Below, piece after piece: positions 1 through 7,680 of a stretch of DNA of 23,525 bases (position 1 is the first letter of the stretch; the number at the start of each line of letters is the position of its first letter). Source of the stretch: a virus; IMG/VR virus record IMGVR_UViG_3300049719_000135, positions 1-23,525 of that record; one strand, written 5' to 3'. The translations under genes and the position numbers were made by a program. Under the pieces are notes generated by a model, which searched no databases, had not been told where the DNA came from, and saw nothing but the letters and a program-made list of their open reading frames with translations.

Positions 1-604
1 GACAAAGCAACACATCACAAATTTTGTAATTTCTATGAACAACATTTTTCACATCTATGTGATAGATACATCAAATTATTAGAAATTGGCGTGTATAATG
101 ACGCATCTGCGTGCATGTGGAAGGAATTATTTTCCAAATGCCGAAATACACTTCATTGACTGTTTGTCTGATCTAAAGCTAAACTACCTGAGGGGTGCAT
201 ATTTCATCACGTTGATTGTCATGATGAAATATGCATTGAGCGCTTTTTCACAAAAAGAACGAGATTTTGACATAATTCTTGACGATAGCGCTCATACAAT
301 GAAAGCTCAACAAATGACTTTTAAGTTTCTTTGGCCGCTTGTAAAGTCACAAGGATATTACGTAGTTGAAGACTTACACACAAGTTTCGGGTTTCGGTAT
401 CACAAGTATTGTAATCCTGACAACACAAAATCAACAACATACGAAATGGTAGACGTATTACGTTCACAAAGACATGACTTTGAAAGTAACCACGTGTCGT
501 TAGATTTTTTAACACAACAACGTAAAATAATTGATTTTGTACAAATTTTCAACCCGACAGGTTGTTTAGAACAGAGCGTAACAAGTGTTATTAAAAAGAA
601 GTGA
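1..604 (+). pseudogene. Class I SAM methyltransferase, partial and frameshifted
   Basis: Left-edge fragment of a class I SAM methyltransferase resembling the macrocin/CmcI-type O-methyltransferases. Frame 1 from base 1 reads a plausible N-terminal part with the SAM motif KLLEIGVYNDAS, then hits a stop at 157. The homologous continuation YFPNAEIHFID is in frame 2 from 128, so one extra T lies near 127. From about 172 to 250 the frame-1 reading (GCIFHHVDCHDEICIERFF) looks more protein-like than frame 2, and frame 2 resumes with FDIILDDSAHTM and YYVVEDLHTSFG to the stop at 602-604. Several compensating indels, some near T and A runs at 244-257, suggest either sequencing error near a contig end or a decaying gene. 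The frame-2 part alone is open from 86. It converges on and overlaps the minus-strand glycosyltransferase by 14 bp. Family assignment is fairly sure; functionality is doubtful. Confidence 0.7.
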
Positions 605-1328
605 TACGTTTGTTTGCTTCTTCAAACGCTTTTAAAAATTTATCGTCACCGTAATTGAATTCAATCGTGCCGCGAAACTTTTCGCAGTCATCAAATCCTG
701 CTAACGCAAACATTCGCGGCAGCGATTTTAACGTCGCCCGAATTTTGTCTCTTTTATCAAACTGTCGCTTCAATCCACGATGCACGCCATAATGATATGC
801 CTGAACGTTTGACAACATCGTAGCGTGCGAGCCTGCTGGAATTAACGACTTCGGAAAATCTTCAAAATTATCCGGACGCATCGTCTTGTTATTTTTTGTG
901 CACCTATCAGTGTATAAATTATCAATCTTTACGTCCCACTCGACTTGTGTAGAGTACACGTTTAAACCCATCACGTAGTCATTTGTCAAATAGTCAAACA
1001 ATGGTGCCTGTAACGACGTAAACGTCTTTGTATTATCTCGCAAAGGTGCTAAATACGCGTACAATGCTTTAGTTGCATGATCAAAAACCAAATCATGCGC
1101 GAGTATTGTGTCTGCGTCGACTTGAACAAAAAAGTCGTATTCGTCCTTTACAATGTTCCACGTTGAATACAGTTCTTTTGCTGCTTTGTGTTCAGACTTA
1201 TTTTTCACTATGTATTTTGACACGAACACGTTCTTTTGATCGTCAATGAACTGTTGTGAACAATCAAATTCGTTTTCACCGCTGTACATTGTGCCGACAA
1301 AAACGTTAAACACATCACGCTCCTTCAT
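591..1328 (-). CDS. GT-A-type glycosyltransferase
   Basis: Probable GT-A-fold glycosyltransferase, 245 aa from the ATG at 1328. The metal-binding DxD motif is visible as QVDADT (residues 69-74), preceded by an N-terminal strand FNVFVGTMYSG that would begin the nucleotide-sugar fold. The frame stays open upstream to 1397, but the extra 23 residues lie inside the tail-fibre gene. Starting at 1328 gives a 14-bp overlap with that gene's stop, in keeping with the other overlaps here. No strong ribosome binding site is visible. It is the last gene of the long minus-strand run and sits directly after a tail-fibre-like gene, so modification of a virion or host surface glycan is an attractive but unproven role. 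Substrate cannot be predicted. Confidence 0.7.
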   Translation of the reverse strand: MKERDVFNVFVGTMYSGENEFDCSQQFIDDQKNVFVSKYIVKNKSEHKAAKELYSTWNIVKDEYDFFVQVDADTILAHDLVFDHATKALYAYLAPLRDNTKTFTSLQAPLFDYLTNDYVMGLNVYSTQVEWDVKIDNLYTDRCTKNNKTMRPDNFEDFPKSLIPAGSHATMLSNVQAYHYGVHRGLKRQFDKRDKIRATLKSLPRMFALAGFDDCEKFRGTIEFNYGDDKFLKAFEEANKRITSF

Positions 1329-2460
1329 CAATTGAAGATTGACGTAACTGTAAAATGTCCCAATTTGCAAGGCCAGCAGGAATATATTCACAGCCAATCC
1401 CCCATCGCGTAGGTATTAGTTGTGATCCAATACCATATAATAACACATTTGTGCCGCCATTCGTTGAAATGCTCCAGTTACGTCCATCGCGTGAGTATTC
1501 TGTAAAATATAATCCAGCTGAAGTGTGTCGTATTCGAACATGATATGTGTAATTTGCAGGATTTAAATCCGACATTTCGGGACTGTTTAGCGCACTATAA
1601 TAATTACGAGTGTGCCCAGTAAAACCTGCAGCATGTGCGCTTGCAAAAAATGATATTCCAAGAGAAATTCCCCACATAAATCTATGATCATTTTCATCAA
1701 GCAAAAATATTCCAACGTTTTGATACAAATTTGTAGAACCAGCCACGCCAATGCCTGCGTAACGAATTGTGGCAGTGATCGTCCACACGTTATTTGTTCC
1801 ACCAACAATTGTCGGAGAGGCAGACAAAAAATCAACATAATCAGGCGTTGGATTTTCTGCTAAGCAAGTTAGCGTTGAATAAACTCCACCGTGCGATAAC
1901 ATGTTTGCGTAATTTGGCGTTCCACTTTCATACGTCCACGTTGATAAATCACCCGGAGATTGTAATACGGGACAATATGGTACGTCAATCAGCCAGCTTT
2001 CACCGTTTGATACAAAACGATAATCATCGTCAATTGGAAAATAAATTGTTCCTGGTCTAACTGCTGACGCGGCAGGAATTATCGATATTGAACCAGGTGA
2101 TACTAATGTCGAAAGTCTTGGATCGTTTCCTTCACAAAACGTGCCTGCAGAAGTGCCAAATGGTGGTAATGCGTGAACGTGATCGGAGTGTGCAGTAAAA
2201 TTTTCATTTCCTGGCGCTCCCGATATGCCCGGAGTTTCATCAATGGGCACGTCTGTGCCAAGCGGCATGCCGATAGATGAATTTTGCCACGTTGCAGTTG
2301 TAACTGACATTGCCGTTAAGACTTGACCTATCTCTGGCGGCGCGGCATTTGACACATTTATGACTGTTGAATTTGATGTTTGAAGCCCGGATGAGCCAAT
2401 GACACTAATTCTTTTATCAATTATGTAGTTGAGTTCTGAAAGTGAAAATGTGCGACCCAT
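1315..2460 (-). CDS. Tail-fibre-like virion protein with lectin-like C-terminus
   Basis: A 381-aa structural-type protein. The N-terminal part has phrases typical of phage fibre and receptor-binding proteins: GQVLTAMSVTTATWQN (46-60) and an HxxHxH cluster, HSDHVHALPPFG (91-102), followed by GTFCEGNDPRLS. Such His clusters are known to bind metal ions in some fibre tips. The C-terminal half is rich in Ser, Thr, Gly and aromatic residues. Its pattern YTYHVRIRHTSAGLYFTEYS followed by DGRNW resembles concanavalin/LamG-like beta-sandwich carbohydrate-binding domains. There is no signal peptide or membrane segment. It likely acts in host attachment. It is embedded in a glycosyltransferase-rich run and its end overlaps the start of the next glycosyltransferase. 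Fibre-like nature is fairly sure; the exact structural position is unknown. Confidence 0.72.
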   Translation of the reverse strand: MGRTFSLSELNYIIDKRISVIGSSGLQTSNSTVINVSNAAPPEIGQVLTAMSVTTATWQNSSIGMPLGTDVPIDETPGISGAPGNENFTAHSDHVHALPPFGTSAGTFCEGNDPRLSTLVSPGSISIIPAASAVRPGTIYFPIDDDYRFVSNGESWLIDVPYCPVLQSPGDLSTWTYESGTPNYANMLSHGGVYSTLTCLAENPTPDYVDFLSASPTIVGGTNNVWTITATIRYAGIGVAGSTNLYQNVGIFLLDENDHRFMWGISLGISFFASAHAAGFTGHTRNYYSALNSPEMSDLNPANYTYHVRIRHTSAGLYFTEYSRDGRNWSISTNGGTNVLLYGIGSQLIPTRWGIGCEYIPAGLANWDILQLRQSSIDEGA

Positions 2461-2463
2461 TAC

Positions 2464-2709
2464 TTATTTCTTTTTCTTTGCATTTTTGAGCAATTCACGT
2501 TTTTCCAGTAACGCAACAAATCTGTTCATGTAAAATTGTGCTTTTTTAGCATCACGAATTGAAGGAGTTTCATCTTTCATCCCTAATCTCCACAAATATT
2601 TAAATACGTTTCCGGAACAGAAATCCATGTGTTCAACGATGTCAATGCACTCTACGCCTGACGGGTGTGAATTATAGTGTGCAGGATGATTTACGTGTTC
2701 TTTACGCAT
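2464..2709 (-). CDS. DUF3310 family phage protein
   Basis: An 81-aa protein with the hallmark pattern of DUF3310 (Pfam PF11753): NHPAHYN near the N-terminus, GVECIDIVEHM in the middle, then FKYLWRLGMKD and a C-terminal helix with KKAQFYMNR. The family is widespread in tailed phages and includes T7 gp1.7, reported to be a nucleotide kinase. Whether this copy is a kinase cannot be told from sequence. The C-terminal tail is Lys-rich (KNAKKKK). Its ATG lies inside the 3' end of the upstream glycosyltransferase (19-bp overlap). The presence of a nucleotide-metabolism-type gene among glycan genes shows that this run is not a pure glycan operon. Confidence 0.88.
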   Translation of the reverse strand: MRKEHVNHPAHYNSHPSGVECIDIVEHMDFCSGNVFKYLWRLGMKDETPSIRDAKKAQFYMNRFVALLEKRELLKNAKKKK

Positions 2710-3485
2710 ATATAATTATCTATTTTATCACGTAACGTGTGTAAATCAACCGCACCAAAATTATTACCTGCTTTTATTCGAGTGCTCGTCTCTTGTGGAA
2801 ACGTGTGACAAACACCACCGTCAATAAATCCAGAAACGTACGTCAAATCTTTGTCTACACAATCATACATGTGTTTTTCAAAAGATTGCATCACTTGACA
2901 TGGATTGGGATACCCAATAATTCTTTCAAAATCAGACGTTCGCCATAATGTTGGACGAGATATTGGACGAAAATTTGATTTGTAAAAAGTGTGATTTCCA
3001 ACGATTTGTTTGTTACGATGAATTACGTTTTGTCCTCTTACACCAACGTGTGACACTGATTCCGGGTTAATGCATTTTGGCGTTATCAAGCTATCATAGC
3101 GTTTAACGTCGCTTGCATTGTATTCCGCTATCCGAATACAACTAACGTCTGAATTTTTATCCATGTATGCTACCGCATCTTCAACGAAGCTTCCATCATA
3201 CACGATAAAATCGTCATACATGTAAGCAAAGTACTTGTGTCTCAGAGATTTTGCGCGCTGTAAAGCAACATAATGCGCGACAACATCAAACCATTTATTG
3301 TTTGCATTGAAATATTCGTACTGCGTGTTAGTGAGTGATCTTGTTGGCAATGCATTGTCAACGACAATTATGTGAGCATTTTTTATGAATTTTAACGATT
3401 GATATGATTTTTCCCAAATTTCAAGTCGTTTATCACGATTTTCTTCTGTCAAGTATGACAACCACGATATGACTATTTTATGCAT
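2691..3485 (-). CDS. Putative glycosyltransferase (GT-A-like)
   Basis: A 264-aa protein with features of a GT-A-type glycosyltransferase. It opens with a beta strand MHKIVISWLSYL and has a second strand AHIIVVDNA (37-45), the usual nucleotide-binding start. A possible DxD equivalent appears as YMYDDFIVYD (88-97), with further acidic residues downstream. A HTFYKSNF/RPTLWRTSDF segment follows, similar in character to the acceptor-side region of such enzymes. The assignment rests on fold-like patterning rather than a strong signature, so other nucleotide-sugar enzymes are possible. Its start overlaps the end of the upstream glycosyltransferase by 13 bp and its end overlaps DUF3310 by 19 bp, indicating one transcript. 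Confidence 0.6.
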   Translation of the reverse strand: MHKIVISWLSYLTEENRDKRLEIWEKSYQSLKFIKNAHIIVVDNALPTRSLTNTQYEYFNANNKWFDVVAHYVALQRAKSLRHKYFAYMYDDFIVYDGSFVEDAVAYMDKNSDVSCIRIAEYNASDVKRYDSLITPKCINPESVSHVGVRGQNVIHRNKQIVGNHTFYKSNFRPISRPTLWRTSDFERIIGYPNPCQVMQSFEKHMYDCVDKDLTYVSGFIDGGVCHTFPQETSTRIKAGNNFGAVDLHTLRDKIDNYICVKNT

Positions 3486-4279
3486 GTTAACACCGAACTA
3501 ATGATTGCTCCCGACGTCATGTACTTTTCCCACACGTATTTGCAATATTCACTTCTTACGTTGTAATCATCGCACACCAAATCAATGTAATCAGGAACGT
3601 GACCAGAAACGTATTCGATGCAACAATCCAATATTTCTTTTTTCCAGTATGTTGATGGCGGTACTAAGGATGGGACGCCTAAACACATCGCTTCATAAGT
3701 TCCATGTCGAGGTCCAACACCGTGAGGTTGCAACGTGAAGTACGATTTCATCAATTCTTCAACGTATTTGTTCGTTTGCAGCCCCGACATTTCAATAAAA
3801 TTCATACCATATGTTACCGCGGCTGAACTAACGTCGATTTTTCGATTATACGCGTAGCATGAAGCGTACCCACCAAAGAAAGCAACGAGATATTCACCGC
3901 TTAAATTTTCTCTGAACAATTCTCGATTGTTAGTGATGTATGAGTATGCGTCGTAGTACGACCATGGAAAACACGTGATGAGCTCACCCTTTACATCATC
4001 AATTTTTTCATAAAAGTGTTTGCTACACGTTGGTGACAAATTAGGCTTTACGTAGAAAAACTTCTTGTTCACATTTCGTGATGCAAGGCACAAGTCAAGT
4101 CGCTCAGCGCTTTCGACTTGTGTGTCTAACGTGCCGTCATGGCACTCCCACCAGACTTCACACGCAGGCATCTCCCACAACATCGTCTTTGCGACTTTTT
4201 CGTGTTGCAAAGTCCAATCATTAGGAACTGATGACAGGATATAATTGAAACGATGTGATGAGACGTGGCAAGTTGTCAT
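3473..4279 (-). CDS. GT-B glycosyltransferase, exostosin-like
   Basis: A 268-aa protein with a GT-B C-terminal nucleotide-sugar binding signature, PHGVGPRHGTYEAMCLGVPS (residues 185-204). The conserved Glu of the E(x7)-type motif is E196. The arrangement, with Phe/Tyr-Thr-Leu before a Pro-rich glycine segment and then YEAM-x-GVPSLVPPS, resembles exostosin (GT47-like) or GT1/GT4 C-terminal domains. The N-terminal half (1-150) has no recognisable motif, and the protein is shorter than usual two-domain GT-B enzymes (350-400 aa). It is translationally coupled to the upstream beta-helix gene by an ATGA overlap at 4276-4279. Confidence 0.65.
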   Translation of the reverse strand: MTTCHVSSHRFNYILSSVPNDWTLQHEKVAKTMLWEMPACEVWWECHDGTLDTQVESAERLDLCLASRNVNKKFFYVKPNLSPTCSKHFYEKIDDVKGELITCFPWSYYDAYSYITNNRELFRENLSGEYLVAFFGGYASCYAYNRKIDVSSAAVTYGMNFIEMSGLQTNKYVEELMKSYFTLQPHGVGPRHGTYEAMCLGVPSLVPPSTYWKKEILDCCIEYVSGHVPDYIDLVCDDYNVRSEYCKYVWEKYMTSGAIISSVLTCIK

Positions 4280-4728
4280 TTTACGATTTCAATGTTGTTG
4301 TAACGTCCACCAAATATTGTTGCAACACCGTGAATGATTGCATTTTTGCCAATTGATCCACCAATCACACGAGCGTTTCCAGCAATTACAGCATTTTCCA
4401 TTACAAAACCACCCAATACTTTTGCAGTCGTTGAAATTCTTACATTGTCAAAGACCATTGCGTGACCACACACTTGCCCGCAATTGTACACCCACACGTG
4501 ATCTTTTAACGTCACAGAACCATACACTTTTGCATCACAGTTGACAACCACATAATCTTCAATGATCGCTTCGTCAAATACCAGCGCATTCCTGCTAATG
4601 AACGCAGTCGGTGCAACGTGTGCAGTGTCGGCAACCCAACCACCAAGAATTCCTGACTTATTTTTGTGTCGATGTGCAGGAACTAATCCATGACCATCAC
4701 CAAAATCATAAAAACATTGTTGTGACAT
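4276..4728 (-). CDS. Left-handed beta-helix (hexapeptide-type) protein
   Basis: A 150-aa protein made of imperfect hexapeptide-type repeats from about residue 30 onward (GGWVADTAHVAP, NALVFDEAIIED, AKVYGSVTLKD, AMVFDNVRIS, AKVLGGFVMEN, ARVIGGSIGKN). This pattern forms left-handed parallel beta-helices, as in acyl- or acetyltransferases and YdcK-like proteins. The catalytic His typical of sugar O-acetyltransferases cannot be assigned with confidence, so a purely structural or scaffold role is also possible. The ATG at 4728 is preceded by a good Shine-Dalgarno (AGGAAAAT before ATG), overlapping the stop region of the upstream glycosyltransferase. It is followed by an ATGA-coupled glycosyltransferase. 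In this context acylation of a sugar is the natural guess. Confidence 0.7.
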   Translation of the reverse strand: MSQQCFYDFGDGHGLVPAHRHKNKSGILGGWVADTAHVAPTAFISRNALVFDEAIIEDYVVVNCDAKVYGSVTLKDHVWVYNCGQVCGHAMVFDNVRISTTAKVLGGFVMENAVIAGNARVIGGSIGKNAIIHGVATIFGGRYNNIEIVK

Positions 4729-4734
4729 ATTTTC

Positions 4735-5670
4735 CTAAATAGAATTGAGCAACGTTCGATATTTTTCAAACCCACGTGGAATTTTCCAATCGTCCGGAAC
4801 GACGGGAACAGTTGAAACGCACTGTAACAAGTTCGTTGAAATTGCTTGTGCTGGTAGCACATCTTCTGCAATTCCAACAGGTGTAGAAATTGTTGGAACG
4901 TTACACAACGCGGTCTCAAGTAAAGCCTGTGGGCCGCCCTCGTAACGAGCAGAAACAACGTACAAGTCTAAACACCCGTATAATTCATTTATCGTTTCAA
5001 TCTTCGGAAGCTCGATGTACGTGTAAGAAATATTTGCGCACTGTAAACGATTGATCACGTACTGTCTCCGCCACCCAGCAAGCAACACGTGAACGTTTGG
5101 ATGAACTGTCGCCTGAGCTATCACGTAATCACAAAAAGTATCGGGTCCTTTTTCCCACTTTCCGACGAATTCACCCGATGAAATTGATGAACCTTCGGTG
5201 TCTCGTTGAAAACTACCCACGACGTAAGCATCTTGTGGAACATTGTACTTTTGTCGAAGTAATAACTTTTCGCTTGTTGGCTTAAACAAGTGATTATTTG
5301 CCCAATAGGGCAATACGTGAACGTCCTTTTTGGGAAGTTTAAGATTTTCCTGAATTTCTTTCACTTGTTCAAGCGTGTGATTGTTGAAAACGTGATACGC
5401 AGTCGTGTACTTGTCACGAAGAACAAATTCTGCAATCTCCGCCTTTCCGAACTTTGTTGGTACAAAATGATGTGAACAAGTGAGAACTTTTTTGTTGTCG
5501 AGAAGTCCAGCTTTTGCCAACCCAAAAAAGCACCAATCAGCCATCAGCCATATTACGTCTGCCTGCATTGGACTTGCAACGCACATATCACGATTTCCTT
5601 CGAAGAATTCGTTGCCCATGCGATCAACGCACCAGTCTTCGTTTGGTTTAAGAATAAAAACTTTCTTCAT
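4735..5670 (-). CDS. GT-B (GT4-like) glycosyltransferase
   Basis: A 311-aa glycosyltransferase of the GT4 type. The C-terminal donor-binding motif is clear in YEGGPQALLETALCNVPT (243-260), with E252 as the conserved Glu, followed by ISTPVGIAEDVLP. A typical domain-linker strand precedes it (NVHVLLAGW, 192-200), as does a VVGSFQRDTEG segment (150-160) like the start of the second Rossmann domain. The acceptor-side domain is compact. The product is likely a cytosolic retaining glycosyltransferase acting on a surface polysaccharide or protein; the donor is unknown. It starts 9 bp after the preceding small gene and ends 6 bp before the beta-helix gene, so it belongs to the same transcript. Confidence 0.85.
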   Translation of the reverse strand: MKKVFILKPNEDWCVDRMGNEFFEGNRDMCVASPMQADVIWLMADWCFFGLAKAGLLDNKKVLTCSHHFVPTKFGKAEIAEFVLRDKYTTAYHVFNNHTLEQVKEIQENLKLPKKDVHVLPYWANNHLFKPTSEKLLLRQKYNVPQDAYVVGSFQRDTEGSSISSGEFVGKWEKGPDTFCDYVIAQATVHPNVHVLLAGWRRQYVINRLQCANISYTYIELPKIETINELYGCLDLYVVSARYEGGPQALLETALCNVPTISTPVGIAEDVLPAQAISTNLLQCVSTVPVVPDDWKIPRGFEKYRTLLNSI

Positions 5671-5679
5671 ATTAACTTT

Positions 5680-5949
5680 CTACGCCAAATCGTACACGTT
5701 GTACTTTCCGAATTCGTTCTCACGTTCTTCGACAAACTTCAAATCTTGAGTTGCACACACGTGAACTACATTTCCACGTTCAGTTTTACAAAATGAGTAA
5801 AAACCATCAAGATGACGGAACCATACATATGATGACCCATCACTTGTTGAACAATTTATCATTGAATTCTGTGGTATTTCATATAGCTTCATGGTATTTT
5901 CATCATAACACACAGCGTCAAACGTTACACACGATGTTTGTCTTGTCAT
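5680..5949 (-). CDS. Hypothetical small phage protein
   Basis: An 89-aa protein I do not recognise. It is mixed hydrophilic/aromatic with no membrane segment, and contains SSYVWFRHLDGFYSFC and VVHVCATQDLKFVEE, suggesting a small beta-rich domain with several Cys that do not form an obvious zinc motif. From the ATG at 5949 it overlaps the SLOG gene by 32 bp. An internal ATG at 5892 (MKLYEIPQNS) would remove the overlap and give 70 aa, and neither start has a strong Shine-Dalgarno. The YVWFRHLDGFYSFC pattern suggests a single beta-sheet domain of the kind common in small phage ORFs. Function unknown. Confidence 0.6.
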   Translation of the reverse strand: MTRQTSCVTFDAVCYDENTMKLYEIPQNSMINCSTSDGSSYVWFRHLDGFYSFCKTERGNVVHVCATQDLKFVEERENEFGKYNVYDLA

Positions 5950-6367
5950 TAATTTTTCTAATGATCTCGCGCAGCTCGCTTGGCATTACGTTCATGAAGT
6001 CGACGATTTCAATGTCACCTGCATTTTGACACCTTGTAACCATGTCAAAAGTGCCTTTACTTTCTTCAAGTTTTTTCGGGTACACGAAGTATGCGCACAC
6101 GTTAATTGGACATGATGCGACATGTTCACTGTCCAACATTTTTTGATTTCTCAAAATTCCCGCTGCATAATTGCAGACTATCCAATTCGCAGGATAGTCA
6201 TGCACCGTCATGCCCATCATTTTTGCACACTCGCTCGCAAGTTTATCTGCTCCTCGAGCATATCCCGTTATGACTGTCGTGCACTTGCACTTCGGAAAAT
6301 AGTCAAGAAAGCTGACAATGTCGTCAGAATAACTAAAATCACGACTGCCACAAACAAGAATTTTCAT
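5918..6367 (-). CDS. SLOG-superfamily (DUF2493/YspA-like) protein
   Basis: A 149-aa protein with the SLOG/DUF2493 signature: N-terminal MKILVCGSRDF (1-11) and the nucleotide-binding-type motif VITGYARGADKLASECA (33-49), followed by GMTVHDYPANW. This Rossmann-like family is related to DprA, YpsA and lysine-decarboxylase-like proteins and is common in phages. It is thought to bind nucleotides or nucleotide-derived ligands, but its role in phages is not established. Length is typical of the single-domain form. It lies between a methyltransferase (9 bp upstream) and a small unknown gene (overlapping), all on the minus strand. Confidence 0.82.
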   Translation of the reverse strand: MKILVCGSRDFSYSDDIVSFLDYFPKCKCTTVITGYARGADKLASECAKMMGMTVHDYPANWIVCNYAAGILRNQKMLDSEHVASCPINVCAYFVYPKKLEESKGTFDMVTRCQNAGDIEIVDFMNVMPSELREIIRKINDKTNIVCNV

Positions 6368-6376
6368 GTCATGTCC

Positions 6377-6946
6377 TTACATCAATGCTAAAAATGAAAA
6401 AACACCTATCGTGTCATATATTGAGAATAAATTCAAGTGCAAAAATGATTTAAATCCAATCGTTCTTAGCAAATTTTTCCACTCTTCTTTTGATTTACAA
6501 TTTATGTGTGTAGGATCTTTTTGTGACACTTCTAAGTAGAAACTACTTGAGTTGTACGAACAAGGTATTCTACAAATCAACGCTTTTGTTTTTACGTTGC
6601 AAAATAGTTCTTTTATTTCATCATCACGCATGTGTTCAAAAACGTCGAGCGCCGTCAATAAGTCAATGTCGCCGAAACACTTCACTATTTTGTTTCCTCT
6701 TTTTGTCGCGATGTCAGTCGCGTACTCTGATATGTCATATCCAAAAACGTTTGCATATCCTTGTTTGTTGAAACCTTCAAGCAAGTAGCCAAATGCACAC
6801 CCATAGTCAAATATCTTTGACGAGTTGTCAATTAACTTTATTTTTGTCAATAACTCACACAGCTCACACGAAAGACGATGATATCTATCAGCTCTTTCAG
6901 AGTAGTCAACGTAGTTAATGCTTTTATAATAATTTTCGTCGTACAT
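6377..6946 (-). CDS. Class I SAM-dependent methyltransferase
   Basis: A 189-aa methyltransferase of the Methyltransf_11/12/23 type, counted from the ATG at 6946. Motif I is KIFDYGCAFGYLL (44-56), the acidic post-motif is FGYDIS (68-73), and the motif corresponding to the catalytic-side strand is LLTALDVFEHM. Two in-frame starts lie upstream, at 6967 and at 6988, within the preceding radical SAM gene. The 6946 start leaves a 5-bp gap after that gene's stop at 6952 and is preferred. It lies directly downstream of two coupled radical SAM genes and a glycosyltransferase, so a small-molecule or sugar substrate within one pathway is plausible. N- versus O- versus C-methylation cannot be decided. 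Confidence 0.85.
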   Translation of the reverse strand: MYDENYYKSINYVDYSERADRYHRLSCELCELLTKIKLIDNSSKIFDYGCAFGYLLEGFNKQGYANVFGYDISEYATDIATKRGNKIVKCFGDIDLLTALDVFEHMRDDEIKELFCNVKTKALICRIPCSYNSSSFYLEVSQKDPTHINCKSKEEWKNLLRTIGFKSFLHLNLFSIYDTIGVFSFLALM

Positions 6947-6951
6947 TTTGA

Positions 6952-7680
6952 TCACGGACGTGGACATGACATGCAATGCGGGTGACATTTTCTGCCCACA
7001 GACACCGCAAGTTCGTTTACATATCGTTGGTGTTCTTCACTGTACCACAATTCTTTGACAGAACGTTCATAAATTGTTCCAAGCTTGAAATTTCCTGTCA
7101 AGTCATCGCAACACAGCAACATCTCGCCCTTGTGATTGACTATCATTCGCTTACGTGGAAGTAGACACACATTATTTTTGTAATTTTGTGACAATTTCAC
7201 GACGTCCGCGATTGGACTGAAGTGTGTTATCATCCTGTCATTTCCATGAGAAATTTTCAACGTTGTCTTCTTGAAAAGAGATTGTATCCAACTTGATCGC
7301 TTTGTTAGATCGTCCATGTACAACGTAAATCCAATCAAGTCAACGTTTCCATCAAGAGCTTTTGCGAGACTTTCTGTCAAAAAATCTGCATTTGAACAAA
7401 ACATAACGTATGAAAAGTGATGACGTGCAAGGTGCGCAATGTCTGTTATTCTGTCGTCCAACAATGGTTCGTTGTAATGTGACAAGCAAACGTGATTTCT
7501 AAATCCCATTGAATTTACTTGTGCAAAGACACGTCCAATGTCTTCAAGCGGTAACAAATTTTGTTTAAACCACGATGATGTCAGTTCCTTGTTGGGCGTT
7601 GAATTTCGAATGCACGTTGGACACTTTCGATTGCACATCGAACACGTTTCAATTTCAAATTGTCTAAACATGTCTATCAT
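6952..7680 (-). CDS. Radical SAM/SPASM enzyme, second of a pair
   Basis: A 242-aa radical SAM protein. The cluster motif CxxxCxxC is at C16, C20 and C23 (ETCSMCNRKCPTC). The core contains SHYNEPLLDD, where the glycine-rich second motif would sit, and FCSNADF. The C-terminus has a SPASM-like pattern: NHKGEMLLCCDDLTGNFKLG, then SVKELWYSEEHQRYV, then CHPHCMSCPRP. It is short but contains both parts. SPASM enzymes modify peptides, sugars or cofactors using auxiliary iron-sulfur clusters. The start overlaps the stop of the first radical SAM gene (ATGA at 7677-7680), so the two are coupled. Substrate unknown; no peptide precursor is evident nearby. Confidence 0.88.
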   Translation of the reverse strand: MIDMFRQFEIETCSMCNRKCPTCIRNSTPNKELTSSWFKQNLLPLEDIGRVFAQVNSMGFRNHVCLSHYNEPLLDDRITDIAHLARHHFSYVMFCSNADFLTESLAKALDGNVDLIGFTLYMDDLTKRSSWIQSLFKKTTLKISHGNDRMITHFSPIADVVKLSQNYKNNVCLLPRKRMIVNHKGEMLLCCDDLTGNFKLGTIYERSVKELWYSEEHQRYVNELAVSVGRKCHPHCMSCPRP

